A stretch of DNA of 64,000 nt from Alteromonas sp. KUL106. Its GTDB lineage: Bacteria; Pseudomonadota; Gammaproteobacteria; Enterobacterales; Alteromonadaceae. Numbering within the stretch: position 1 is the first letter of the stretch; every line of letters starts with the position of its first letter. The notes under the pieces are model-generated. The model had not been told where the DNA came from and did not search any database. It saw nothing but the letters and a program-made list of their open reading frames with translations. Below are positions 1 through 9,954 of this stretch, one piece after another. The translations under genes and the position numbers were made by a program. The stretch is taken from contig NZ_BLIG01000028.1 of the NCBI RefSeq assembly GCF_009811415.1, forward strand, positions 44,118 to 108,117. The letters run 5' to 3'.

Positions 1-2956
1 CCAGCGCAAGCGGTGTTACTCCTAAAATAAACGCCATAGACGTCATTAATATAGGACGGAAGCGTTGTGACGCGGCATTTGACACAGCGGTCATCAGATC
101 TTCACCATTTTCATACTGCTCTTTAGCAAACTCAACAATGAGAATCGCATTCTTCGCGGCCAAACCTACTGTCGTCAAGAACGCGACCTGCAGGTAAACA
201 TCGTTGGGTAAGTTAAAGATAAACGCAGCTGTTACAGAGCCCAATATACCCAAAGGCACAACTAACATAACGGCGAAAGGCACTGACCAGCTCTCGTATA
301 ACGCGGCTAGGCAAAGGAAAACGATCAGAATTGACAGTGCATAAAGCATAGGGGCTTGAGAACCGGCTTCTTGTTCTTCGAACGACAGACCAGACCATTC
401 AATAGCAAAGCCCGGCGGTAATTGCTCTACAAGCTTTTTCATTTCAGCCATTGCCTCACCCGAAGATATCCCCTTCGCAGCACTGCCTTGGATATTCACC
501 GACGATATACCGTTAAAACGCTCTAACTTGGGCGAACCATATACCCATTCTGTTGTTGAGAACGTGCTGAACGCGACCATTTCACCATCACTGTTGCGAA
601 CGAACCATTTATCAAGGTCCTCTGGCGTCATACGATGGGGTAGATCAGCCTGCATATAAACCCGCTTAATACGCCCTTTATCAATAAAGTCGTTAACGTA
701 GCTTGAGCCCCACGCTATTTGAAGTGCGCTGTTTATCTCGCTCAAATTCAAACCCAGCGCTGATGCCTTCTCGCTATCAATGTTAATTTTGAACTGTGGC
801 ACATCACTTAACCCGTTTGGACGTACGCCGGAAAGTTTAGGGTTTTGTGCGGCCATCCCCAGAAGCTGATTTCGAGCATTCATCAACGCTTCATGTCCAT
901 TACCACCGCGGTCCACGAGCTGCATATCAAAGCCCGTGGCGTTACCCAGTTCCATAATTGGCGGTGGTACAATTGGAAATGCGGACGCGTCCTGAATTTG
1001 ACTGAACGCGCCAAATGCGCGTTGCGTCACGGCAAAAGCTGAATTGTTTTCATCACGCTCGCTCCAGTCGTTGAAGTTCAAAAACGCCATACCTGCGTTC
1101 TGTGCCTGACCGGCAAAGCTGAAGCCAACCACAGCAAACATACCGTTTACCGCTTCTTGCTCTTCTTCAAGAATGTAGTCTTCAACCTGTTTAATAGATT
1201 CAAGGGTTCGCCCCGCAGTGGCGCCAGGGGGAGTGCTAACTAACACCATCATGCGGCCCTGATCTTCATCAGGAAGGAATGCCCCCGGTAACTGGCTGAA
1301 TATAAAAACCATGCCGCCAACTAATAATCCGTAGACAACAAAATACCGCTTAGCGCGCTTCGCCATATGAGTCGTAGTGCGTTGATACCGGTCGCGGCCT
1401 TTATTGAATGTGCGGTTGAACCACCCAAAGAACCCCTTGTTCTTATCATGATCTTCCGGATGTTTTTTCAATAATGTGGCGCATAAAGACGGCGAAAGAA
1501 CGATAGCAACCAGCACAGAAAACGCCATCGCCGAGACGATTGTTACCGAGAACTGACGATAAATGGCTCCCGCTGAGCCGCTGAAAAACGCCATTGGAAT
1601 AAAAACGGTAGATAAAACAGCTGCAATACCCACGAGAGCGCCGGTAATTTGTGTCATTGATTTCTTCGTGGCTTCAGCAGGCGATAAACCTTCTTCTTCC
1701 ATGATCCGCTCAACGTTCTCAACCACAACAATGGCGTCGTCAACCAATAGACCAATCGCAAGCACCATGGCAAACATGGTAAGCACGTTTATGCTAAAAC
1801 CAAAGGCAAGCAGTACGGCAAACGTACCGAGCAGCACGACAGGCACTGCAATAGTAGGGATAAGCGTGGCGCGCCAGTTTTGTAAGAACAACAACATGAC
1901 TAAGAACACCAACACAACCGCTTCGATTAGGGTGTGTACCACCGACTCAATAGATAGCTCAATAAACGGAGAGCTATCAACGGGATACACCACTTTTACC
2001 GTATCTGGTAGGTTTGAACGCAGCTCTTCAACGCGCGCTTTTACCGCGTTAATCGTGTCTAACGCATTGGCGCCAGAGGCTAAACTAATGGCCATACCTG
2101 AGGCTGGTTTGCGATCATAGCGAACAATAACATCATAGCTTTGTGCGCCAAGCTCTACGCGAGCGACATCACGCACCCGCACCTGAGAGCCGTCAGTATT
2201 CACACGAAGTACGATATTTTCGAAGTCTTCGGTAGTCTGAAGACGGCTCTGCGCTTGAATAGTCGCGTTAATTTGTTGGTTTTCAATGGCCGGCATGCCA
2301 CCTAACTGGCCCGCAGACACATCCGTATTTTGCACCTGAACCGCCGCTTGAACATCAGTGGGGGTAAGGTTATAGCTATACAGTTTATCTGGGTCCAACC
2401 AAATACGCATTGAGCGCTGTGCGCCGAAGACGCGGACGTTACCCACCCCATTAACACGAGAAATAGGGTCTTGGAAACTCGACACCAACATGTCACTCAA
2501 GTCGTACTGCGTCATCGTATCGTCTTCGGAATAGAAGCCTACGGCGAGGGCAAATGCACTGTTTGCCTTCGTCACGGTAACGCCCTGCTGCTGCACTTGT
2601 CCAGGCAATAGCGGTAACGCTCCTTGTACTTTATTTTGCGTTTGAACCTGCGCAATATCTGGGTCTGTTCCAGGCTCAAATGTGAGCGTAATCGACATGG
2701 TACTATTTGAGCTACTTGCCGAGAAATAGCGCAAGTTGTCAATACCCGTTAAGCTTTGTTCAATCACCTGCGTTACCGAATTCTCTACGGTTTCCGCCGA
2801 CGCCCCCGGGTAAGAGGCAGAAATAGTCACTGACGGTGGCGCCACCTTTGGATACTGCTCAATAGGCAGAGACGTAATGGCTAGCACACCAGCCATCATA
2901 GTGATAATTGCAAGCACCCATGCAAACACGGGCCTGTCTATGAAAAAACGAGCCAT
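1..2956 (-). CDS. RND-family multidrug efflux permease (AcrB/MexB-like), partial
   Basis: This is the inner-membrane proton/drug antiporter of a tripartite efflux pump. It runs off the left edge of the window; about 985 codons are present, against about 1,040-1,050 in the AcrB family. It starts at an ATG reading MARFFIDRPVFAWVLAI, the canonical first helix. Near residue 405 the motif GLLVDDAIVVVENVER carries the paired Asp of the proton relay, and near residue 933 TTVGLAAKNAILIVEF carries the partner Lys. The adaptor gene lies 21 bp upstream on the same strand, so the two form an operon. An outer-membrane channel gene is not in view. Family is certain; substrates cannot be read from the sequence. 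Confidence 0.96.
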   Translation of the reverse strand, partial: MARFFIDRPVFAWVLAIITMMAGVLAITSLPIEQYPKVAPPSVTISASYPGASAETVENSVTQVIEQSLTGIDNLRYFSASSSNSTMSITLTFEPGTDPDIAQVQTQNKVQGALPLLPGQVQQQGVTVTKANSAFALAVGFYSEDDTMTQYDLSDMLVSSFQDPISRVNGVGNVRVFGAQRSMRIWLDPDKLYSYNLTPTDVQAAVQVQNTDVSAGQLGGMPAIENQQINATIQAQSRLQTTEDFENIVLRVNTDGSQVRVRDVARVELGAQSYDVIVRYDRKPASGMAISLASGANALDTINAVKARVEELRSNLPDTVKVVYPVDSSPFIELSIESVVHTLIEAVVLVFLVMLLFLQNWRATLIPTIAVPVVLLGTFAVLLAFGFSINVLTMFAMVLAIGLLVDDAIVVVENVERIMEEEGLSPAEATKKSMTQITGALVGIAAVLSTVFIPMAFFSGSAGAIYRQFSVTIVSAMAFSVLVAIVLSPSLCATLLKKHPEDHDKNKGFFGWFNRTFNKGRDRYQRTTTHMAKRAKRYFVVYGLLVGGMVFIFSQLPGAFLPDEDQGRMMVLVSTPPGATAGRTLESIKQVEDYILEEEQEAVNGMFAVVGFSFAGQAQNAGMAFLNFNDWSERDENNSAFAVTQRAFGAFSQIQDASAFPIVPPPIMELGNATGFDMQLVDRGGNGHEALMNARNQLLGMAAQNPKLSGVRPNGLSDVPQFKINIDSEKASALGLNLSEINSALQIAWGSSYVNDFIDKGRIKRVYMQADLPHRMTPEDLDKWFVRNSDGEMVAFSTFSTTEWVYGSPKLERFNGISSVNIQGSAAKGISSGEAMAEMKKLVEQLPPGFAIEWSGLSFEEQEAGSQAPMLYALSILIVFLCLAALYESWSVPFAVMLVVPLGILGSVTAAFIFNLPNDVYLQVAFLTTVGLAAKNAILIVEFAKEQYENGEDLMTAVSNAASQRFRPILMTSMAFILGVTPLAL

Positions 2957-2977
2957 ATTACTTAAATTCCTTGTTTG

Positions 2978-4123
2978 CTATCGAGAGCCACGTGATGACG
3001 GTTGCCAATCCGATGGGTTTACTTTCGCGCCAGGCTTAACCTTTTGATAACCCGTCACAATAACTTTCTCACCTTCGCTGACACCGCTTTTTACGACATA
3101 CTGGTCGCGGTATATTTTGCCAATGTCTAAAGTTCGCCCCTCAACCTCGTTATTCTGATTTACCACATAAACAGACAGCGAACCGTCAGGCTGGCGGGTG
3201 GTCGCGCGCTGCGGAACTAGCAGTGCATTCTCGCGCCCTGTGATGACATGGCCTTTTACGAACAAACCTGGAAGTAAAACACCATCTGGATTGGGCATTT
3301 CAGCACGCAGGGTGACTGAGCCTGTACTTTCGTCAACCGTCACTTCAGAGAACTTTACGCTGCCCGTCTGGTTGTAGCGCTCACCTGTCACTTCATCTAC
3401 TGTTACTTCAACATCCATTGACCCTTGTTTGTGCATAGACTGACGAAGCGTGATGATAGATGCCCCAGACTCCTGCATATCGATATACACTGGGTCCAAT
3501 TGCGTTATTGTCGCGAGCTGCTGGGCTTGGTTAGTGGTAACAAGCGTACCTTCAGTAACGAAGGAGCGACTGATACGGCCGCTTATGGGGGCGTAAACCT
3601 TGGTATACCCCATGTTTACTCTGGCCACGGCTACCGCCGCCTCTGCTACGCTAATGGCTGCCTGCGCCTGATCTTTTTGCGCAATCACATCATCGTATTC
3701 TTGTTTACTCACTGCATTTTGTGCCACTAAGTCGTCATAGCGACGCGCCTTCGCTTCCAAGGTTTTAAGGTTGGCTTCTACACTTTTAAGATCGGCTTTG
3801 GCACTGTTTAACTGCGCTAAGTAGCGTGCCTCGTCGATTTGATAAAGCTGCTGACCTTTCTCTACGTAAGCCCCTTCTTCGAACAAGCGGTCAGTGATTA
3901 CACCGTCGACCTGAGGGCGAACTTGCGACTGCCTAGACGGGCTTACCCGACCTGGCAACACCATTTCATGTACTACAGGTTGTTTTTTCAGCGTAACGAC
4001 TGAAACTGAAGGCGCAGGCATACCTTGCTGAGCAGCGGCCTGTGACTGTTCACCTTCGTTTGAACACCCGACAACCCCAATCAGTGTCATCAATGCTGCA
4101 GTAACATAAAAAATGCGACTCAT
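2978..4123 (-). CDS. RND efflux periplasmic adaptor lipoprotein (AcrA/MexA-like)
   Basis: This membrane-fusion protein links the RND permease just downstream to an outer-membrane channel. I chose the ATG reading MSRIFYVTAALMTLIGVVGC; a TTG six codons upstream is also open but would put charged residues before the signal. The signal ends in a lipobox (VVGC), so the mature protein should be lipid-anchored at Cys20. Next come a lipoyl-like half (RPQVDGVITDRLFEEG), a long Ala/Lys/Glu-rich coiled-coil hairpin, the second lipoyl half and a beta-barrel domain. The length (381 residues) is normal for AcrA-type adaptors. No linked regulator gene is visible on its upstream side. Confidence 0.94.
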   Translation of the reverse strand: MSRIFYVTAALMTLIGVVGCSNEGEQSQAAAQQGMPAPSVSVVTLKKQPVVHEMVLPGRVSPSRQSQVRPQVDGVITDRLFEEGAYVEKGQQLYQIDEARYLAQLNSAKADLKSVEANLKTLEAKARRYDDLVAQNAVSKQEYDDVIAQKDQAQAAISVAEAAVAVARVNMGYTKVYAPISGRISRSFVTEGTLVTTNQAQQLATITQLDPVYIDMQESGASIITLRQSMHKQGSMDVEVTVDEVTGERYNQTGSVKFSEVTVDESTGSVTLRAEMPNPDGVLLPGLFVKGHVITGRENALLVPQRATTRQPDGSLSVYVVNQNNEVEGRTLDIGKIYRDQYVVKSGVSEGEKVIVTGYQKVKPGAKVNPSDWQPSSRGSR

Positions 4124-4432
4124 AAATTTTCTATTTCCCAATAACTTTTACAGAACACGATATGTGCCCTGTGTTTCCAATATAATTCCCGTGATTTTTG
4201 CTTGCGAAGCGCCGGTCAAACTAAGCCTGTAGAAGCTTTAATAATGATGGATGCAGGTGACAAAGCATGGCAAACACTATTTATTACGAATCTACGTGCT
4301 AATAGCTCATATTGTGCGTATTTACACGTCACAATAAAAGCGAATGAAGCTGAAGCTACTGATGTTGTCGGTCAGTTACCAAAGGCTTTGTACTTTATAC
4401 GAATAATAAGAAAACAAAGAGACCAAAGCATT

Positions 4433-5104
4433 CTATTTAAGCGAATAATACTTCAACAGCATTTGATAAGAATGGATAACCTTTTGCGCATCCTCCTGAT
4501 TTCCGCCTTTGTCAGGGTGCACTAGCTGAAGGGTTTTCTTGTAAGCACGTTTCAGTGACGAAAGGGACATATTTTCCTCTTCGCTCACACCTAGCAATCG
4601 GTGTGCTTCTTCAACATCCTCTGGCTGAAAGACAGCCAATGTTCCACCCGCCATTTTTTGCCAGAATGCATCAAGCAGAATATCCACACTGTGGCGGTCA
4701 GCACGTTCAAAGTTGGACCAGTTCAAATAATAATCGGCGAGGGCATCGGCCGCTTTTAACTGCTCTCCTTGCACCGCATCGTTGTCGCTAGCTTTTTCTA
4801 ATGCGGTTACAGGAGCAAGCTTAATACTCAAGGTATGAATATCTAACTCCCCCTCATTTGCTTCACGCCAATAACGTTTAAGTTTGTATAGCACATGAAA
4901 CAAAACGAAATGGGTCTTAAACAGCATGAGAGGGTCTCGCAGCGCATCGTCATCAAAAAAGGCGTACGGCGGGCCTTTCAGCAGCTCAATGAGGGAATAT
5001 TCGCTTATTCCTTCTGTAAACAATGCTTTTTGTGTCGACAAGATATCAAGCAGCAAATCAGCTTGTTGCGTGCCTAGACTTTCTTTGTCGGTATTGCTCT
5101 GCAA
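4433..5104 (-). CDS. J-domain (DnaJ-like) protein with C-terminal J domain
   Basis: The last 60 residues form a J domain, with helix II (LKRAYKKTLQLVHPDKGG) and the HPD motif that stimulates DnaK ATPase. The first 160 residues are alpha-helical and not a family I recognise, so the protein is probably a DnaK co-chaperone with a private client-binding region. There is no upstream ATG. A TTG sits nine bases after a GGAG, which I take as the start; another TTG five codons further upstream is possible. No signal peptide or membrane segment is seen. The gene stands alone, divergent from the DUF1499 gene. Confidence 0.8.
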   Translation of the reverse strand: MQSNTDKESLGTQQADLLLDILSTQKALFTEGISEYSLIELLKGPPYAFFDDDALRDPLMLFKTHFVLFHVLYKLKRYWREANEGELDIHTLSIKLAPVTALEKASDNDAVQGEQLKAADALADYYLNWSNFERADRHSVDILLDAFWQKMAGGTLAVFQPEDVEEAHRLLGVSEEENMSLSSLKRAYKKTLQLVHPDKGGNQEDAQKVIHSYQMLLKYYSLK

Positions 5105-5264
5105 AATGCTTATCTCCAATCAGAAAGGCATAACGCTTGGCTTTACCTTCAAAAAGTATGGCTTAATCAGAACCATTGATATTTATTATGAGAAACTAAT
5201 CCAAAATACTCGATTGACTGTTAAAGTAGGTTGGTCAAACTAAAATAACAACACTGGAGTTCAC

Positions 5265-5981
5265 TTGAAAGCACTCATTGCCCTTACTAGTATCCTTGGT
5301 TTTCTCATGGTCGTATTGCCCGGCCCACTCTATCAATACGCTGGCGTTAGCTTAGGCACTGCGTTCACATCATTGCGATTTGGCGTATACGTAGGTGGAG
5401 CCGCCATAATCCTGATTATTTTACAGGTACTCATCAACCGTAAAAACGTAAGTTGGGGAAGTACACTCCTTTGCGCCATATTGGCTTTGGTTGCTGTGGC
5501 TATGCCCGTTAGCATGATGAGCAAAGCGAGCGCCGTTCCGCCTATTCACGATATCACCACTGATGTAACGAACCCGCCAGAATTCGTAGCCATCGCGCCA
5601 CTTAGAGAAGGCGCACCCAACTCTATTGCCTATGAAGGCGGCGATGTAACCAAACAGCAGCTAGAAGCATACCCTGAAATTAAAACGCAGCTTCTTCCGC
5701 AGCCCATCAATGAAGTCTATGTCGCAGCCGAAAACGCTATTGCAGCGCTAGGTTGGGAACAGGTAACCGAAGGCGCTTTACCAAATACGCTTGAGGCGAC
5801 TGACACCACCACATGGTTTGGATTCAAAGACGACGTAGTAATAAGACTCACGGCGAAAAGCGATGACACCTTAGTTGACGTACGCAGTAAATCACGAGTA
5901 GGAAAAAGTGATTTGGGTAAAAATGCAGAGCGTATTGAAACCTTTATGGCTGAGCTAAGAAACCAGCTAGGCTATCAATAA
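5265..5981 (+). CDS. DUF1499-type membrane protein
   Basis: The first 90 residues contain three hydrophobic segments (from ALIALTSILGFLMVVLPG, then GGAAIILIILQVLI, then LLCAILALVAVAMPV). The rest is a soluble domain resembling DUF1499, with the typical VYVAAENAIAALGW and DVRSKSRVGKSDLGKNAERI stretches. The TTG start is supported by GGAG five bases upstream. No molecular function is established for the family. The gene is monocistronic and ends just before a strong hairpin terminator. Confidence 0.8.
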   Translation: MKALIALTSILGFLMVVLPGPLYQYAGVSLGTAFTSLRFGVYVGGAAIILIILQVLINRKNVSWGSTLLCAILALVAVAMPVSMMSKASAVPPIHDITTDVTNPPEFVAIAPLREGAPNSIAYEGGDVTKQQLEAYPEIKTQLLPQPINEVYVAAENAIAALGWEQVTEGALPNTLEATDTTTWFGFKDDVVIRLTAKSDDTLVDVRSKSRVGKSDLGKNAERIETFMAELRNQLGYQ

Positions 5982-6005
5982 GCTCGCCTGGAAAATTAAC
6001 CGCAA

Positions 6006-6046
6006 ACTAAAAAGCCCGTCAGTTGATTACTGAGGGGCTTTTTAGT
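6006..6046. terminator. Bidirectional rho-independent terminator
   Basis: A perfect 12-bp stem (ACTAAAAAGCCC pairing with GGGCTTTTTAGT) has a T-run on each strand. It lies between the convergent 3' ends of the DUF1499 gene and sugE and can stop transcription from both sides. Confidence 0.9.
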
Positions 6047-6081
6047 TTTATCTTTCAATCGAATGGGTATTAGCTTTTTTA

Positions 6082-6399
6082 CTAGTGCGCTAGCTTGAGT
6101 ACCACGACGCCGGCCACGATAAGCGCAACGCCGAAGTAACGCGCCAATGACGACGGGTCACCGTAAAACATCACGCCAACCAAAAATGTGCCCGCGGCAC
6201 CTATTCCCGTCCATACTGCATACGCCGTACCTATAGGTATTTGTTTTTGTGCCATCCAAAGGCAAAAACCACTGGCAGCCATAAACCCTATGGCTAGCAG
6301 AATTCCCATAGCGCGGGTTTCCGCCTCTTGGGACATTTTAAGTCCAACGGGCCATCCAATTTCCAGTAAGCCCGCAACAATCAAATATATCCAGCTCAC
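6082..6399 (-). CDS. sugE: Small multidrug resistance family exporter, SugE/Gdx type
   Basis: This is a 105-residue, four-helix SMR protein. The first helix carries the membrane Glu (VAGLLEIGWPVGLKMS), and the loop PIGTAYAVWTGIGAAGT is typical of the SugE/Gdx branch. Members of that branch characterised to date export guanidinium and some quaternary ammonium compounds by proton antiport as a dual-topology dimer. Only one copy is present, as expected for a homodimer. The 87 bp upstream show no guanidine riboswitch that I can recognise. Confidence is high for the family and moderate for the substrate. Confidence 0.92.
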   Translation of the reverse strand: MSWIYLIVAGLLEIGWPVGLKMSQEAETRAMGILLAIGFMAASGFCLWMAQKQIPIGTAYAVWTGIGAAGTFLVGVMFYGDPSSLARYFGVALIVAGVVVLKLAH

Positions 6400-6486
6400 T
6401 TATATATCCTTTAAAAAACAGGAAGGTTTGCTTATAAATACAGAATATTCAACGCAATTTAGCATTTTGCTAGTCAGCGTTTTTTA

Positions 6487-7089
6487 CTAAAGGCTCGCCA
6501 ATTGAAGACTGACCATACCCAAAACTGCCGCGTTTAAGCGGTTAAACCAACGCCAAAACTTTGGGCGCTGCATATGATGAGCAAAGCGCGCTGTCAGTGT
6601 GCTTAGCCCTACAAACCACACAATGGATGCACCAATAGCGCCCCCAACAAACCACCATTTGTTCTCTTGCCACTGGCTCGCCAAGTTACCCATTAGCAGT
6701 AACGTGTCTAAATAGAAGTGTGGATTCAGCCAGGTTACCGCTAGCGCGATAAGCAGTGCCTTTTTGAACGAAAGCTGCTTTTTGGCCATCTCTAAAACAA
6801 GCGTATCATTTGCCAAAGAAGACTTTATCTTGTTAAACGCAATCCACAACAAAAACGCGACGCCTGCCCATTTTGTGACTGTTACGAGCATGGGGTACTC
6901 TTGCAGCAAGAGACCAAAACCCATGGCACCCAGGCTAATAGAAATGGCATCGCTCAATATAAACAGTAATACAAAAAGCGTGGTCCACTGTTTTTTCATC
7001 GACTGTTCAATCAGGAAGCTGTTTTGTGCCCCCACTGCGATGATAAGGGTACCGCCCATCACGAACCCACTGCTTGCTGCCGCCAACAT
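6487..7089 (-). CDS. argO: LysE/ArgO-family amino acid exporter
   Basis: A 200-residue protein with about six hydrophobic helices. The LysE-family N-terminus (FVMGGTLIIAVGAQNSFLI) and the conserved WLNPHFYLDTLLLMG stretch are both present. ArgO exports arginine (and lysine in some relatives) to protect against toxic accumulation. The divergently transcribed LysR gene next door is of ArgP type, the known activator of argO in enterics, so the pair is very probably a regulated export unit. It starts with ATG. Confidence 0.92.
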   Translation of the reverse strand: MLAAASSGFVMGGTLIIAVGAQNSFLIEQSMKKQWTTLFVLLFILSDAISISLGAMGFGLLLQEYPMLVTVTKWAGVAFLLWIAFNKIKSSLANDTLVLEMAKKQLSFKKALLIALAVTWLNPHFYLDTLLLMGNLASQWQENKWWFVGGAIGASIVWFVGLSTLTARFAHHMQRPKFWRWFNRLNAAVLGMVSLQLASL

Positions 7090-7307
7090 GATAAATGCCT
7101 CTTTAGATAATGACTTGATAAATTAAACGCACGTCGCGTTGCTTGGACTTTTAGTGATTGGGTATTGCCACTTACCGTTAGACCAATCCAAGCAAGATTA
7201 CGATTTGGCGCTATTTTATACAGCTTGCAAGACTTAATTAAATTAATGATACTTGTAATGAATAAGCAAAATTAATAATTTTAACTTTCCTTTCACAGGC
7301 TTTAATA
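7090..7307. promoter_or_regulatory. Divergent argO/argP control region
   Basis: This AT-rich region of 218 bp holds both promoters of the divergent exporter/regulator pair. LysR-type regulators normally bind such shared regions. Several A/T-rich partial dyads occur (for example around TTAATTAAATTAATGATA near 7236-7253), but I cannot pick out one ArgP site with confidence. Confidence 0.5.
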
Positions 7308-8192
7308 ATGCTAGATTACGATGCGCTACGATGCTTTCATGAAGTACTTCGCTATGGTGGCTTTGAAAAGGGTGCGCAGGCACTAAGCCTCACGCAGTCA
7401 GCGGTATCGCAAAAAATTAAGCGGCTCGAACAAAGCGTGGGCGGGCCAGTTATGGTGCGTACAAAACCACTTCGCGCGACACCGCTGGGAAAAGAGTTGC
7501 TTGCCCATATACAGAAAGTGAGCGTGCTTGAGGAAGCGCTAAATATTCAAAGCGGTTTAGAAGCCTCGGCAGCGCCGATTAGCGTGGCAGTGAATAACGA
7601 TGTGCTTGCCACTTGGTTTTCCCAAGTGATGGCGGCATTCAGTAATAAGCGCGCTAACCCCGTGCATATTGTTAATGCAGATCAAACACAAACCAGAGAC
7701 ATTCTGCAGCAAGGTCGCGTTATGGCATGCATAAGCCAAACCGGTACGCCAGTGACGGGTGGCCAGTCGGTAAGACTGGGCACCATGCGTTACCAGCTTT
7801 ATGCCTCACCGCGCTTTATAGAGCGATATCTTCATAAAGGAATATCGGCTGAAAGTGTCATGAATACCCCAGGCCTCTTGTACGATGAATACGATGTTAC
7901 GCTGCTTACTGACTATCAACGAGAGTGTTTAAATATTGCACCCACGTTTACCACGTGCCACTGGTATCCGTCATCTCACGGTTTTGTAAAAATGGCCATA
8001 GATGGCGTGGTTTGGGCACTACTTCCCACACTTCAGGTTGCGCAAGAGGTAAAAGAAGGCGAACTCATCGCGCTTTTCCCTGACAAAGAGTTGGGCGTTC
8101 CTCTTTTTTGGCATTGGACTACACTCGAGTCGGCCGCCCTTGCAGACTTAACAAAAGCCGTCAAACAGGTCGCAAAAGCGCAGCTGAGATAA
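7308..8192 (+). CDS. argP: LysR-type regulator ArgP (IciA)
   Basis: An N-terminal winged helix-turn-helix (residues 1-60, with LSLTQSAVSQKIKRLE as recognition region) is followed by a LysR substrate-binding domain; total 294 residues. The opening LDYDALRCFHEVLRYGGFEKGA is characteristic of ArgP/IciA. ArgP senses lysine and arginine and activates argO in E. coli. Here it is divergent from an argO homologue, which supports the assignment. ATG start with an AGG-containing ribosome site. Confidence 0.92.
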   Translation: MLDYDALRCFHEVLRYGGFEKGAQALSLTQSAVSQKIKRLEQSVGGPVMVRTKPLRATPLGKELLAHIQKVSVLEEALNIQSGLEASAAPISVAVNNDVLATWFSQVMAAFSNKRANPVHIVNADQTQTRDILQQGRVMACISQTGTPVTGGQSVRLGTMRYQLYASPRFIERYLHKGISAESVMNTPGLLYDEYDVTLLTDYQRECLNIAPTFTTCHWYPSSHGFVKMAIDGVVWALLPTLQVAQEVKEGELIALFPDKELGVPLFWHWTTLESAALADLTKAVKQVAKAQLR

Positions 8193-8199
8193 TACAATC

Positions 8200-9747
8200 T
8201 TAATGGCTTGAGGCGTGCTCGGCAGCCCTATGCTTCTTTTTCACGCCATACATTAATTTGTCGGCTTCAGTTAACAAACTCGATAAATCCTTGCAGCGGT
8301 CTTTTGTAATGTACGCGCCTACACTCGCCGTCACATTTATAACAACGTTATCTGTTCTTATATCGCGCTCAGCTAAACTTTCTTCGATGCGTAGCGCAAG
8401 GCGTTCCGACTGACCTTCACTGTAACAATGACTTAATACCACGAACTCATCGCCCCCTAAGCGCCCCACGGCATCCTGATCTCTACAACGACTCATTAAG
8501 ATTTTCGCTATCACCTTTAAAACGGTGTCTCCAGCGTAATGTCCATATTGGTCGTTAATGTCTTTGAATTTATCAATATCAATGAAGAGTAGGGTTAAGT
8601 ACCCCCCCTCTTTATTGAAGTTATCCACCAGCGACTGCGCCACGCCCTCCCAGCCGCTGCGATTTAGCACGTTACACAACGAGTCTGTGGACGCGCGTTT
8701 AAACGCAGTCAACCTGTCATCATCAAGCTTTTTCACTTTCCTTGACGTGGCGATGGCAAAAATAAAGGCTTCAATAGTAATGCCTACGATAAGACCGTAT
8801 CGGTACATAAATGGCGAAACCTCTTCGAAAACCAAACGAAAAAGCATTGAAAAGACCATCACCGCAATCCCTAGCAAGACCAAGTTTGCACAATGAACTT
8901 TGCGAAACGCAGCGTACACACAACTTGATAACACTAACGTCATGGTCACTAAGGTAATCCAACTCAGCATGGTGTTAATTTTCGCGGCATCAGCAACGGG
9001 GAGAACAAGTTGGACCGCAGAAAACGCAAATGCTGCCCACGCCATTCCAAGTATAAGCTTACGCTGCCATATCTTTAACAGCGCTTTAAAATCCAGTAGG
9101 TGGTCTAAAAATTTAACCCCTGCAAAAACCGTCAAGCCAGCAAACAGCAAATGTAGCTGGAAACTTACAAGCAGAATAACCTGCGGGAAAAAAATATTTA
9201 GCAGCCCTTCTTGAAGTAAGAAGAACACACCTGCACTGAAAACGTAAAAGCTGTATGAGTAAAAGCCATAGCTTCGCATGCTGGCTCCAAGCATGCCTAC
9301 GTATAAGGTTAGCGCTAAACAAAAGCCGATAAATAGGCTCATTGTGAGAATGTGAACCGACACAAATCTTTGAAAATCACTTAGCGGCGTGACTTTCAGT
9401 GAAACTTTGCGATCTACTTGCGCACTGATGTCGAGGTATAAAACGGTGTTCGTACTGTCAATAGCATAAGCTTCAAAGGCGCCAGGTAGCCTTTCGATGT
9501 TACGCATTTCACTATCGTAAAGCTGATTGTAATTTATGTAGTTTCGCGGAAAATAAAGAACGTGTAGCCCACTTATGTTACACGTTAGTCTTAAACGTTG
9601 CTCACCTGCTTGAAGATGCATGACAGAAGTAAGCGGCGCATCAGTGCCTTCTTCTACTAAGCATTTAGCGAGCGAGTGGAAACTCGCGATAGATAAAAAA
9701 AACGCGATGAACAAGCGAATAAAACTACGCGACACGTGCCATGTCAT
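8200..9747 (-). CDS. Membrane diguanylate cyclase with 7TMR-DISM-like sensor
   Basis: After a signal-like segment (FIRLFIAFFLSIASFHSLA) comes an extracytoplasmic region of about 100 residues, then seven or so hydrophobic helices (7TMR-DISM-like), then a GGDEF domain. The active-site signature is intact (GRLGGDEFVVL) and an RxxD inhibitory site (RDQD) lies five residues before it, so it should make c-di-GMP with product inhibition. I chose the ATG preceded by AGGAAG; a TTG ten codons upstream is also open. It neighbours a BLUF-EAL phosphodiesterase, so synthesis and breakdown genes are adjacent. Confidence 0.88.
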   Translation of the reverse strand: MTWHVSRSFIRLFIAFFLSIASFHSLAKCLVEEGTDAPLTSVMHLQAGEQRLRLTCNISGLHVLYFPRNYINYNQLYDSEMRNIERLPGAFEAYAIDSTNTVLYLDISAQVDRKVSLKVTPLSDFQRFVSVHILTMSLFIGFCLALTLYVGMLGASMRSYGFYSYSFYVFSAGVFFLLQEGLLNIFFPQVILLVSFQLHLLFAGLTVFAGVKFLDHLLDFKALLKIWQRKLILGMAWAAFAFSAVQLVLPVADAAKINTMLSWITLVTMTLVLSSCVYAAFRKVHCANLVLLGIAVMVFSMLFRLVFEEVSPFMYRYGLIVGITIEAFIFAIATSRKVKKLDDDRLTAFKRASTDSLCNVLNRSGWEGVAQSLVDNFNKEGGYLTLLFIDIDKFKDINDQYGHYAGDTVLKVIAKILMSRCRDQDAVGRLGGDEFVVLSHCYSEGQSERLALRIEESLAERDIRTDNVVINVTASVGAYITKDRCKDLSSLLTEADKLMYGVKKKHRAAEHASSH

Positions 9748-9954
9748 AGATTTGCTTCCTACTGGTACTGCAGCCAAATCCGTGTAGCAGATTTGTCCCT
9801 GTACGGCTATTTCACTGAGATAGGTTTTGCCTGGTTACAAAAACCAACCTATATTAAGCATAGTTTATAAATGTTAATTCGCTTAAAAAAATTTTCTTTG
9901 TGACGCGAAACATGCGCTGTTCAAGTATTAATAGATAAAAAAACGGGAAACGTG

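Noticed and set aside
1563..2120. 185-codon open frame on the plus strand
   Set aside because: It is the mirror of the RND permease, whose conserved motifs lie on the minus strand; its Ser/Thr-rich composition is typical of a shadow frame.
4202..4525. 107-codon plus-strand frame between the adaptor and J-domain genes
   Set aside because: It overlaps the J-domain coding end, has no clear ribosome site and no recognisable pattern; the gap before 4433 looks empty.
6400..6486. Guanidine riboswitch before sugE
   Set aside because: The 87-bp upstream region lacks the paired hairpins with ACGR loops or other recognisable guanidine aptamer parts.
8558..8896. 112-codon plus-strand frame inside the GGDEF gene
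   Set aside because: Shadow of the minus-strand cyclase domain; no independent support.
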